From Dichomitus squalens LYAD-421 SS1 (Eukaryota; Basidiomycota; Agaricomycetes; Polyporales; Polyporaceae): a stretch of 64,000 bases of DNA. The translations under genes and the position numbers were made by a program. This document shows positions 1-11,439 of this stretch, one piece after another. The notes beneath the pieces are model-generated. The model was not told the DNA's origin, made no database searches, and saw only the letters and a program-made list of their open reading frames with translations. The stretch covers positions 84,831 to 148,830 of the forward strand of contig NW_006766910.1 in the NCBI RefSeq assembly GCF_000275845.1, read 5' to 3'. Every line of letters begins with the position of its first letter. The stretch's first letter is position 1.

Positions 1-38
1 TCCTCGTACGTCCTCTTCCTTTCTGCTGCTCATTTCAG

Positions 39-1675
39 GCACACGGTCTCACCGTACTGCGCATGCGGCAGAATACGTCGGGCGTATGCTCAGCGAGTCC
101 GACGCGAACCTGCCCCTCATCGGAGTCCAGAACGTCGACGAGCACCTCCGCCGGCGCCGGCCCTGGAACCGTGCATTCAGCGCAACGGCCGTAAAGGGCT
201 ACGGGGAGATGATTGCGAGGAGGGCGCGCCAGCTCGTCGATGCGCTCGAGAGACAGAAGGAGGTGGGGGAGGTTGTTTTGGGGAAATGGTTCAACTTCTT
301 TGCGTAAGTCCGTCAATAGCTGGGAGGCGACGATTGTAGACCCTGATGATTGCTGATCAACGGATACTGCGTGCAGGTATGACTTCATGTGCGACATGGC
401 GTGAGTCCCTGTGACTGTCTGCGTGTCTCCCCCATCTGTTGACGCAAGGGACATGTAGGTTCGGGGGTGGGTCTGAGCTCCTGCGGGACGGTGACGACGC
501 GAACGTGTGGAAGGTCCTTGACGAAGGCATGGTGTAAGTGTCTCCGCTCTCCTATGCAGTCGGTCTTCGACGTCAACGTCAACGCTCATGGTCGATCTGC
601 AGCGCAGGGACATTCCTCGGGCACGTCCCGTGGCTGGGCGTGTACCTCAGCCACATCCCCGCTGCTGTCGCCCCCCTGCACACCCTCATCTCTCACTGCA
701 AAGCGCTAACGAGCAAGCGCATCCAGAACGTGTCCTCGCGTCGGGACCTCTTCCACTACCTCGTGCGTATGAGAATGATCCTCTCAGTACTCTCCGTCCT
801 AAACGAAGTCTTTCTGCGAGTAGAACAACGAAGACCTACCCGAGAAGGGCGTTGTCCCTCTGCGCCAACTGACAGACGACGGCTGCTTGGCGGTCGTCGC
901 AGGCGCGGACACGACGTCCAGCACGATGACGAGTCTCTTTTACTGCCTGCTTACGCATCCAGAAGCGTACGAGCGACTCCAAATCGAGGTGGACAAATTT
1001 TATCCTGCAGGTGAAGACGTCGCCGATTCGAAGCATCTCGCAGATATGGAGTATCTGAATGCCGTTATGTGAGCCATTTCCTTCTAGATACCCCGAGTAA
1101 CTTTGGATTGACCAAGACGGCCCGGACAGCAACGAGACCCTCCGGCTCTATCCGCCCGTACCTACGGGAAGCCAGCGCCAAGTCCCGCGGGAGAGTCAGG
1201 GCGCCACCGTTGACTCGATGTACGTCTATGCTTTCTATGCGCTCCTCTTATTGTAGATATGACGTTCGCAACTGATCGTGCACATGCGTCTAGATTCCTC
1301 CCTCCCGGCACGTCTGTCACGGTGCAGGCGTTCTCCGTCCATCGTGACCCGCGCAACTTCTTTCCCCACCCTGACACCTTCTGGCCCGATCGCTGGCTTT
1401 TTGCATCGTCCTCTTCCTCATCGCCGTCTTTGTCGGCTCCCGAGACGTTCGTGCACAACGTAGACGCGTTCATTCCCTTCGCGCTTGGGCCGATGAACTG
1501 CGTCGGAAAGAACCTGGCGTTGCAAGAGATTCGGATGGTCGTCTGTGCAGTGATGCAACGGCTTGAATTTTCGCTGCGGCAGGGGTGGAATCCCGAGGAG
1601 TACGAGAGGGGATTCAAGGCACATCTTGTTGCGTCGAGGCCGGCTGTACCCGTCATGGTGCGCGTGAGGGGGTGA
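39..1675 (+). CDS. Cytochrome P450 monooxygenase, 5' end outside the window
   Basis: Haem-thiolate monooxygenase that hydroxylates or epoxidises small lipophilic substrates using electrons from P450 reductase at the ER. I read exons 39-303, 377-400, 459-533, 603-762, 824-1068, 1130-1219 and 1294-1675; all introns are GT-AG, 58-74 nt, and the frame stays open to TGA at 1673. Landmarks in order are the C-helix region (RRRPWNRAF), the I-helix oxygen-binding motif AGADTTS, the K-helix ExxR (NETLRLYPP), the PDTFWPDRW region and the haem loop FALGPMNCVG with its cysteine ligand. The conserved Arg of the haem loop is replaced by Asn, as in many basidiomycete P450s. The N-terminal anchor must lie upstream of base 1. 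The P450 class is certain; CYP family and substrate cannot be told. A decayed duplicate lies at 5.8-6.6 kb. Confidence 0.93.
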
Positions 1676-1718
1676 GTTGGGTGGGCTACTGCTGCTCAAG
1701 GGCGTGAATATATGTCTT

Positions 1719-2337
1719 TTAGCCACCGCTCATGAGTCGGTGTTGAGACGTCGATGGTCGATGCAATGCTACCACACTTGGACGAAGCATATACAGGTAC
1801 ACCTTTCTACGGTTGTGGCTGCTGCCATACACGATTCGCGAATGACCACAATTTCCATCCATCACCTCGCACGTACAGCATGTTCCTAGTGAGGCCAGGC
1901 CAAGCACTTGCCTTTGACGAGCTTCTTGGAGGTTGAGAACGAGAAGCAAGACAAGCGTGGATGACAGCCTCCGTCGAGAAAAGTGAGAGCCTCCACGACG
2001 CCAGAAGGGGCGGGACGACGACTTCCGAGTTACCCACTGATTCCGGTATAGTAGATTCGAAGTACCTATCTCATTTACAAAAATCAAGCACTGGACATAG
2101 AGAATGGAACAGAGGGAAATGAGGTCGATGAAGAGCAAGATTTGGGTTATGCGCTTGACGCTGCACAATCAGAGGGCATGTGGCTGTGAGTCTACCGTAG
2201 TTCAGACGGTGACCGATGGTGACGTTTGTTATCAAGATTGGTGGGCCGTTTAGCCGACATACGGCGTGGGGACTATTTAGCAAGACGTGTGAGTACCTAA
2301 TAATCATAAGGAAAGAGAGGTTGACACGGCGAACCAA
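1719..2337 (-). pseudogene. 3' fragment of a ninth DUF6533 gene
   Basis: On the minus strand this stretch matches only the last part of the DUF6533 genes: a hydrophobic segment like the penultimate exons, then LNLQEARQRQVLGLAS, which aligns with LDLQEAYQRKVVGLAS in D8. No N-terminal DUF6533 exons are found upstream before D1 begins. It is read as a truncated remnant of a class I copy, lying directly downstream of D1 in the same orientation. Alternatives such as an unannotated small protein are less likely because the similarity follows the exon 13 pattern of the family. Confidence 0.6.
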
Positions 2338-2360
2338 CCACGACTTGTGTATAGTATGGT

Positions 2361-4128
2361 CTACAACGTGTGTTCCTGTGGCACTCCATTGATTTCTCCA
2401 TCCGCTACTTCTCCAATCGCTGATTGATTGTGCAGTGAAGAGGCTTGTACCATGCTATCAACAGTTGCTGGTAAGGTAACGGAATCGGCTATGTCTGCTC
2501 TGCACGCCGCATCGAAGCCTGGGTCTTCTATGTCCCAACTTGCAGCTTCTATGCGAGCAGCAAGGGATCCAAGTGTTGAAGGGTGGCACAATGAACCAGC
2601 GTTGATGCTTTGTGATATGTGTAGATCATTGGAAGCAAGGCAAACAACGGTTTTTTGATGGGCCTCTTGAAGATCAAGCATGAAATGCGAGACGATCATG
2701 CACGATATACTGGTTTTAATCATCAGGAGGTAGGATATTGGGCGAACCGTATGTCTGCAGGAAGTAGAGGGACTTACGGAGCAATCAATGGGGATATCTC
2801 GTCTCCCGAACTGATATTAGAGAACTATTCTACAGTAAGTCTCACGGTTGAAGCTTTGAGACATCGCCAGAGTTGCAATCACCTGGGATAGCTGAGAAAG
2901 GGTTAGAAGAAGTACATTCAGCAGCAGTAATATCCTAGGCCATAATCAGATGAGAGCTACTATGAGTTATCCAGCGCTACTGCCTACCCAAAGTAAGCCA
3001 TCCCTGTGTGCAAGTAATCAATACAAGGAGTGACGAGTGAGAAATATGAGCGAACCATCTCGCAACATGACCCCCATGAGGCTTTTCGCAGATATCGCGC
3101 TAACTGTCTGCTTCAATGTGCTTCCATGGAATGACAGCGTTGTAATAGCGATAAGCAAGGTGTCGGCTATAATGGTTCCAGTGCGAGTGATGACGGTTAC
3201 TGTCATTGGGAGGGTGAAACCCTTGTTCCAGAAAAAGCCGCATCCAGGTACATACTTCTGCAATGAGTTGAATTGGAACCAGGTTATAATGCAAGTCTTC
3301 ATCACATACTTTTGACCTAGGGAGGAGGGGTAATCATCCTCGCTTGAACAACCTAGTATAGGGTCGACGGAAATAGTGAAATTATATCCAAACTCGATCT
3401 GATGAGCCATATGCATTAGCAGCGACTATCAAAGAAGGGCATGACTGACCATCCCAGTTGCAACAGGCATAAATGATAGTACAAGGATCAGGATTGATAC
3501 ACCCCTATTCTGGCTCAGTGCAAATGCCCTTAGGCTAGCGAATACTGCAGAATATAGGTCAATCACCAAAAGATCAAGTCAACGACTGGCTCACAGGTCA
3601 CTTACATGCGGGTGGGATTATAGACAGATATACGCAGACATAACCCGCCACTGTAAACCCAGTGCACCTGGAATGGTCCATTGTTGTATGAGGTGTGAAT
3701 GCTCTATAATTGTGTCGCTTACCTCTTCACACAATTGTGGTGAGCAGGCAATACTGTGCAAGTAAAGATAATCTGCATACCTTTGCGGGCAATGCGCCTA
3801 ATGTACATAGGGTGATAACTTGACTGATCAGATTGATATAGGTGTTACAGACGTATAAACAGGTAGAGAGTCTGCTGGCAGTTCCTGGACGGAATAGCTT
3901 CGCCTCCCGAGGCAGCGACAAGATCCAATCATATATCACCAATACTACAGAGACATATGCCAGTATTCTCCCTCCGGTGTAAGAAGGCTCACCTGATAAT
4001 GCCATGTCTAAGCAGCCTTGTAGATACCTAAGAAAACTGTGAGAGGAGTTCAAATGTGGTCATTTAGAGACAAACCAAAAAGACTTCAATGTGAGATCGT
4101 CTACTGAAATTTCTGAAAGAGAACTCAT
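2361..4128 (-). CDS. DUF6533 multi-pass membrane protein, copy D1 (class I)
   Basis: Multi-pass membrane protein of the DUF6533 family, whose biochemical role is unknown. Start ATG at 4128 (MSSLSEIS), then the signature VIYDWILSLPRE, FASLRAFALS, DPILGC, IIADTLLIAIT and the C-terminal VSHFMLDLQEAH block, ending at 2361. About seven hydrophobic helices are visible, followed by a polar cytosolic tail. The frame is continuous only if two 2-nt microexons are spliced: AG at 3723-3724 (introns 3725-3782 and 3668-3722) and AA at 3256-3257 (introns 3258-3309 and 3200-3255). Without the first, exon 3 meets exon 4 out of frame. Exon 2 is 35 nt, as in every other copy checked. The copy appears intact. 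Class I sister copies are D2, D3 and D8. Confidence 0.8.
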
Positions 4129-5817
4129 GTCTGCAAGACGAGATATTGAAATGATGAGTACGGAATCAGGGATACGTGTGCCCCATATATATACTCTAGT
4201 ATGTGTAGGATATATCTGGATACTCATGCAACAGGCAATGCGGCCTGGATGATCACTGTTTCATGTTTTGTCATCGGTAGATGCAGCTATATGCCTATCA
4301 TCTGCTATGATACACATCGTATCCATGGATCATTCCGATATGTTCAGCAAGTGAATGATATCCGAAGTTAAGGGGGTGCAGGAACATCGTTCAACCGAGT
4401 CGATGTCTCAACTATCTTCTTTTCAATTATAATGTTTGTCAAAGGATGACAGCGAAGAATCTGGGTAGGATGCTGAGCGAGCTGGCCGACGTCGGGAACT
4501 GCGTCTCGGGAGGGCCGGCATGGCTTGTCACGGCGTGGGACGTTGCGACTTGCCCTCGCCCATCTTGTAACTCGTTCGTCCTTTACTCGCCCGCCCTACC
4601 TGATTGTGAACGCCCTAAGGTCACGGTTCAGCCTACCATTTCCATCAGACTCAGATTGGACCTTGCTTTCAGCTATGACCGGACACTCTTATGGCGCTCA
4701 AACAGTCGATTGCCATTGCTGACGTTTGGAGCGCGTGGTCCTTAGTGCACTGGCACTGCCTAGCTTGGGGAGGGGAGGGCGTCAAGCCAAAAGAATGACA
4801 CTCCTTCTACAGGTGAGTAGATGCGATCGAGTCGCTGTGGGATGCAGGTAGTCTTCGTAGTGGGTAACTTTTGTTCCTGTCTCACCAGCATCTTCCTGGA
4901 CAGCCCTGTCATAGAAGAGGAGCATGCTGTCCATGTGCACATTAAGTGCCGGATAGCACCTTTCCGACATATAGTCCTCGGTCGAGCTCATAAATCAGAC
5001 CTTGATCATTGACCCCAGCATATATCAAAGGTTTATGTTTCGGGATTGGATCACAGAAGGACTGCAGACCCGCTCGGATCCTAGATGCCACCGAGCACAG
5101 CAACCGCAATGATGATCAGACAGGACGTGAGTGATTTCTTTCCCGTGACACCCTTTTGGCTCTCAACTGCTCCTAATTACACACACGTCGTTACGTTGGG
5201 CAAGAGAAACGCCTACCTCGACATTGAAAAGTGCTGTCGTGCCTTTCGTAATCGCACCGACCTCATGGCTTCGTGGACACGTGCATTTATTTAGGTATAT
5301 TTGGTGGAAAGAGTAGCATGACTATCTATGCGCCATTGAATCTGCCCTCCCATGAGGCCACTACCCGGCAAGGAGATTTTGGCGCTAGGTGACGCGTCGT
5401 GTCAAATTCATACTTGCATCGCTCGAGTACCCCTCTGAGCACGGGAAATAGTTCATACATACACCTTTGTCGGACGATGTGAGGCAAAGACCACTCCCCT
5501 GCCGTATATCAGGTCAACTCTGTCAATCCTCGGGAATAGTAGGTTGCCCCAGTCTCTACCCAGCTAGTAATATTGAAAGCTTTTCCTTCACCTTCAGCCT
5601 TGTCGCTCGTAATTAGAGGGAGCGGATAATTCTGCAGTCGCTATTGCCATACATGGAGCTCTGTATGCGAGTCCCAATTTGAGTTGCGCGACACGAAATC
5701 CCGTAGGCCTTAATTATACAAGGTGTCGCTGTACCTGTACCTTTCGCGTCCTTCAGGCGGTCTCTGCATCACTGGTGCCCGCATTTAAAAGTCTTCCGTC
5801 ACAGTTCACGCAGAGAC
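4129..5817. other. Intergenic stretch with no supported gene
   Basis: I see no conserved protein motif. Short open frames on both strands have no family resemblance that holds across an exon-like span. It probably contains the D1 promoter at the 4.13 kb end. Confidence 0.5.
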
Positions 5818-6660
5818 TTGCGCCCTGCTGACCGTCACGTCATCGACCACGTCGCTTATCTCCCAAGTCATTCTAGGGAAGCCTCTGATGCATATATTCA
5901 AAACGAACTTAGCAATATGGTTTTGCAAGCTCTTTGTGGAACTCCTCGATTTGATTGGTCGGGTACACTTTTCATGCTTCACCTCAAGAGATTCCTGCTG
6001 ATGAGACATGTCTCGCTCAGATGGTACATCAGGTTCTTAGGCGGTGCGAGACCTACTCTTGCATGCGTGAGCTTGTCTGGGTACGACCATGAGTATGTCC
6101 ACGGGCTGCACCAAAAGTACGGCGACGTTGTCCGAGTCGGTGAGTTTTCTCCCACCTAACATACCCGAATCGCATGCTGACGCAATAGATGGATATTTTA
6201 GGCCCGAATTCATGGACTCCATCGGCCCTACGCCTCTAACCCCTCTACAGCTCCATCATGGCTGCCGTAGCGTGGGTGCCTAGAGACCCGCTTGCCTCTC
6301 GCTTTTACCTGATTTCCTCGCTCTTCAGTCCTCATCTCATTACCTGCGGTGGACTGTGTAGGACCGACGGCGAACCTACCTTTGCTCGAAGTACAGAACG
6401 TCAACGAACACCTCCGGAGGCACCTGCCCTGGCTCCGCGCGTGGAGCGTAGTAGTGTAGGGGTACGTAGAGACGATCACGAGGCGTGTGCGTCAGATCGT
6501 CGACGTGCTTAAGAGACAGAAGGGGTAGGGGAGGCCGTATTGAGGACTCAATAGTTTAACTTCTTCACGGACGTCCATCATAATTGTATAGAGACGAATG
6601 TAGACTGTGATGCCTGCTGATGAACGATTCAACACAGTCCTTTCGTTATCGTCTATGAGG
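5818..6660 (+). pseudogene. Decayed P450 duplicate (N-terminal half)
   Basis: A P450 N-terminal segment is readable at 5818-6159, with the typical HGLHQKYGDVVRVG followed by a GT donor. A later exon at about 6370-6560 aligns base by base with 105-303 of the functional P450 (VQNVNEHLRRHLPW against VQNVDEHLRRRRPW) but carries stop codons after the tryptophan and in the ERQKG region. The homologous intron, with its GCTGATGAACGA branch region and CACAG acceptor, is still recognisable at about 6570-6640. No I-helix, ExxR or haem exon follows. It is a non-functional, truncated copy of the same P450 lineage; it retains intron sequence, so it came from DNA duplication and not from retroposition. Confidence 0.8.
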
Positions 6661-6743
6661 CCTGGTGAATGTAAGGTCTTCTACCTTCACGTCATGGGAT
6701 ATGCAGCTCTCCTCAGGAACATGTACTTTCCATCGGGTATTCT

Positions 6744-8384
6744 CTACAGGGGGAGCATCATACCTGCAAGTACGTAGGATGAATCGTTTATCTCGGCGAC
6801 AGGAGTTTCCAGGACCGTGTCGTCTATGTGAGCTGCAATTGAGCCCAATGCCGGTACGAAGCTGAGGCCAGACGAAATGATGCTCTGAGATGCACACAGT
6901 GAATTGTACCAGACGCAAATTTCGGAGCTTCTCTTGTAAGCATCTTGTAGATTGAGCATGAAGTGCGAGACGAGAACGGATGATATCCTGTGTAGCAGGG
7001 ACCGTCAGGCTATAGCCAAGATTACACACTGCGACGCGTGACAAAGGTGTGAGACGCACGAGGTAAGGATCTGTGATGCTGTGTCGCCAGTCATGAGGTC
7101 GTGAAGCTGAAGCAGGATCAATTTGGGCGATGATCGAATAGCAAGCTAAGTATTGACGCTTACCGTGGGTTGTTGGAGCACAATGAGTAGCAGGATGTTG
7201 GATATCAAGAGCGCCCTTATCAGTGCCAGAATCAGATCAACTCTCGGTGCTGACCTTCCTGTAACTCACGCAAAATATATCATTCCTGAAGGTCATGCGT
7301 CAGCTAACGAGCCAATCAAACCACCGCGAGAGCGTACCGTTGCGCAGCAGAACCCCAATGAGGCTGTTCTCAGTCAGGACATGGGATACACGTTTTTAGG
7401 GAGAATGCCAGGTGAGAATAATCAATGAGGTATCTGCGACGATAGCACAGGCCCGATTGAGGATTGTGACTATAAAACGGAGTGAGACAACGAGTATTAT
7501 TCCGTCTTTCTTGGGACTGACTACTGTAGTGGTCAACGTCAGCAAAACCTAAGTGGCGAGCTGAACAAACGGCATACGTATGCACAAGAGAAAGAGGATA
7601 GTCCAAACTTGGAATACATCCGTGGAAAATGGGGTCGACGACTTGAGCTCCAGCAAATTGATAGCAGAAATCCATCTGGAGTTTCCCTTTCACTACAGCA
7701 ATGTTTGGCTGGGGGGAAAGACAAACCAATCCGGCAGCGAAAGGCATACATGTGAGAGCGAAGACGGATATCGATAGGCACCAGGATTGACTGAGTGCAA
7801 ATGCCCGCAAGCCATAGAACACTGTCAACTGTAGAATTAATCGCAGTAGCATGACACACACTTTTCAGAAAATACCTGCTTGCGCAAGCATGGATAATGC
7901 GGTCGAGATACTTGTCACCCATATGATACGTGTGCAGCTGAATAAGATGACTCTCGTAAGCGCCGTTCGAGACTTTCTACGCTTGTGAAGGTACCCCTTC
8001 ATGATCGTGGTCAGTGATATGTCCCTGTGCAGGTGAAATGAAAACACATACTTTACTAGACCACGGTACGAATACCAACAGCTGACACGCTTCATAGAGA
8101 AGGGTGATATACCGGTTTGCGAAGTAAAGCCAAGTGGAGAGAGACCTGACATTCCCTGCCCAAAACAGTCGCAGTTTTCGAGGGAGTGAAAGAACCCAGT
8201 CGTATACCACCACCACTAATCAAAGTAATTTAAAAATGCATTGGCACGAGAGGAGTCATACCAGACATCACAACGCTCAAGTAGAATATGACAGACCTAA
8301 AAGAAAGACCGTTAGAATTTTATCTTATGACCTGTGAATCACGTACATCCAAAAGTATGTCAAAACAATGGCATCTAGTGTCAT
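6744..8384 (-). pseudogene. DUF6533 membrane protein, copy D2 (class I), one stop codon
   Basis: Start ATG at 8384 (MTLDAIVL), exon 2 of 35 nt, then VVVYDWVLSLPRK, VFYGLRAFALS, VDPIFHGC, IVADTSLIILTW and the LNLQDAYKRS tail ending at 6744. Predicted microexons are GG at 7995-7996 and TA at 7522-7523, each flanked by AG and GT and needed for frame. The only lesion I find is TAA at 7396-7398, just after LTWHSP; the frame downstream still matches D8 (GVLLRNG against GVMLRDG). The copy is either freshly inactivated or has an exon boundary I have not resolved. Function of the family is unknown. Confidence 0.7.
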
Positions 8385-11340
8385 AACAGACGGAGGAGAC
8401 ATCCCGAGGGGGAGAGGGATCGCGGCCGCCTGGGGACGAGTCTACGCCCCCGCAATCTGAGTTCATATATAATGTCAACGTTTCGGCAAAGATTGGAAGA
8501 CCGCTTTCCCAATGTCAGAATCCGCACGACATCCATGATGGGACTGGAATCGTAGGTTTGGCTCCACGACAGTCACATGTTAGACATGTCGCCTGCGTGT
8601 ATCCATGCGGAAAGCAATGGGAGACGTCATCTGCGTGGCATTCAAAGGCCAGTGCTAACGGCCAAAAAGCTCCATCGCGATTGAGTCCAATGTGTGAACA
8701 ACCCCAAGGTGTCGCCGGTACATGCACGCACTCTGCTGGAAGGCATCAGTGCCAACTATTCCTTGATGTTCACAAATCTCCAATCGGTCACCATGGAACT
8801 CAAACCCGCTGAAGTTCTGGTCGATCGCCACCGTGAGGGGTTTCGGGGTATTAAGCAAGCAGTTGAATGTACAGATAGATCCAAACGCCAGACTTTCGAA
8901 TTGCGGCGTCGGGTACGGCGAAGAACAGCCGAAGGCCACCCTGTCGTTACTCATGGAGTCAGGCGCCGACGATCCGATTCCGTCAGGTCCAAAATCGCCC
9001 CAGAGGCGGTCCTGTACCATGGAGTCAGATGATTCAAATTTATTAATGTTATGGACCAGCAGATGCATGAAGCTGACCTGAACAGTCGTAGTCGAACTCG
9101 ATCCTAAGGCTCGCACGCCAGAAGTGCGCGCTGGAGGTGCTCTGGTCCCACCATCTTGACTTACGTGGATACATCGTGAGGGTTACATGGCATGCGCCTC
9201 TGATCGGAAGCTCCAGTCAGAAAAAAGAAAGGAAAAGTAAAATAGAAAGACTGTAGAATGAGTCTTGCAAGCAACCGTGTACATCATGCGCTTAGGCCGT
9301 GATCATTCATGATGCTTTGGTTTCTCTCGCCGGTGCACAGTGCCCAATCCAAATGAAGAGCGTAGATGGGTCCGATATATTGTGAGAGACATGTATCCGC
9401 CACAAAAGCACAAAAACACGCATACGAAGCAGCACGCAACGGAGTGCTAGGAGCATCATGGGGTGGTCCGAGCTGGTAGGAAGATGCGTCTGCGTCGACT
9501 GTTACAACGCAGGCCCATGTCGAGGGAGGCATGGCATCACCAGGCACCTGGTGCTCCCTCTCAGCAACAGATGATCCCCGATCAAGGCGTCGTGGAATTC
9601 TGCACCATAACGAGGGGCCCAGGAGTCGAAGCGCAGCCTGTTAGACGTCCATCATAGCAAGAGGTGCACGCCGGCCTCACCACTGTCGCCGACGCACGCG
9701 TAGTCTTCGCGCGTCGACAGGAGGGAGGTCCCATTCCTGCGTCTTCTCTCTCTCTCTCTCTCTCTAGATCCCTGTTTATTACCCTGCGAGGCCGTGCCTC
9801 ATGGTAGGCGTGGTTTACATGTACTGTCTACTATGACCTGCGTCCTCTGATTCCTGTCGTGAGGCGACCGCGTCGTGAATCCGCCATGGGTGGCAAGCCA
9901 TGCCCGCGAGGGAGTGAGGGAGCCCCGGTCGTCCCTTGCTGGGGTAGTTGAGGGAGCTCCGGTTCCTGTCACATATTGACCTTAGCTGCGTCGCCGCGGT
10001 CTCGGAATCTGGGTCAACAGGAGATGAACAAGAGTACGAAGAGGCTGAGGGAGCCTCGTACCCTCATTTCGACTCGCGAGTTGCCTGCAGGATTCTAATT
10101 TGGGTCTATTTTCGGGCGGGGCGCAAACGCGGACTTAAGACTGGAAGGGAGAGTTGCGGCAGACGGACCTATCAGTTATCGCGCATTAGCGCATGAGAAT
10201 CGATTGCCGCGGCGACGGCGAAGGGAATGATGGCCCGTACAACCTTACCCAGGGTTGACGCGACGCGCAGCTCACAATAGCCCCGAATCATTAATCAGGC
10301 TGAAGACGGTTGCCTCGAAGCAAAAGAGCCACACTGTTCGGTTGCTCTGGTAATCTCGCACTGGGTGAGTGGTACCGCAGAGAGATTACAGAAGTTCGCT
10401 GTAATTTGTACCGCGCATACGGGGAGGTTGAACATAATATAGGCGCAACGGCCGTCGCAGGGCAAGAGAGCGAGCGACGCGAATGTCCATGACTCTCTCG
10501 TTGTGGGAGCCATTTGCAGCAAGCCATGGTCACGAATCACGGGCAACAGGAGAGGAGGGGGAAGCAGTGCATAGAGATGGAAACATACCTCGATACGCCA
10601 CCCATTCTCTTCCAAGGTCGGACGCATTCAAGCAACATTGCTGCAATTTCCCTCCACCCGCCAAGCATCGGGCGAATTTACGGTCCGAGACACTGGGCCT
10701 GTGGCGCCACCGCCGTATCGTGCATTTCCTGTCGGCGGATCGAGCCATTCTGGCGTCGGAAGTGGCGAGCTCTCATATCCCGAGTCGCACAATGGTCGCT
10801 GCTTATTCGGGGTACCGAGTTAGAGTCGGAGCGAGCGTCGAGGGCCTCCGAGCACAGTACAACAGTGACGGCTATGACTACTTTCGCGGTTGCGAGGTGC
10901 AGACCTGGTAGTCGTCAGTGACTACATGCAATGCAGTCAAGATGAAGGAGGGTATGTGGGACGCATGCGTAATGAGAGCGGAGGCGTAAGTTGAGCGTAT
11001 GAGTTTGAGATAACTGTGGATGCAACGGAATCTGGTGGTGAGGGGATGCATTGGCATCCGATCAGATGCGGTCGACACTCAGTCAAGCCGGTGTCCGCAC
11101 ACGTACCTCGTCGGGATCCCGCGCCATCAAGCTTGATGTTGTGAAGGCGCGAGGAGTCCATCCAATGCTGGGCGGTTCGTTCGTCAATCTCGCCAGCGAG
11201 GTATGACAGCCACAGACACAAAGACTGTCAAAACATGGGAAGGGCGCACCGTTGAATACCCGTCTCAAAGCCGCTCAGCAACATGAGCCGGAAGACACCT
11301 CGGACTCAGACAATTTCTCTGGATAGCAGCCCAGTGGGAT
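8385..11340. other. Gene-poor stretch with an unrecognised ORF and a CT microsatellite
   Basis: The longest frame is a 153-codon minus-strand ORF at 8655-9116 that matches no family I know, has no signal peptide and may be chance. A perfect TC dinucleotide run of about 20 bases lies at 9745-9765. The rest (9.8-11.3 kb) shows no conserved motif on either strand. Confidence 0.4.
9745..9765. repeat. (TC)n microsatellite
   Basis: Uninterrupted alternating TC dinucleotides, about ten units, in a gene-poor stretch. No function is implied; such runs are length-variable between strains. Confidence 0.9.
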
Positions 11341-11439
11341 TAGGTGGTGAGTACTGATGTTCAGAGCAGATCATGCGCATATCCCATGTCTCAGCGCACG
11401 CCATCATCCTGCTTTGCTACCCCAGTGTGCATGATTTGG

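Noticed and set aside
3200..3310. Stwintron (nested twin intron) instead of a microexon at site B
   Set aside because: A nested-intron model that leaves no bases between the two introns predicts a 4-nt codon remainder and breaks the frame in all eight copies; the 2-nt exon model keeps it. Transcript data could still revise this.
4446..4520. Possible P450 fragment (LGRMLSEL resembles VGRMLSES)
   Set aside because: Similarity covers only a few codons and is not followed by the conserved next block.
8655..9116. 153-codon minus-strand ORF
   Set aside because: No recognisable motif, no splice context, no second copy; plausible chance frame.
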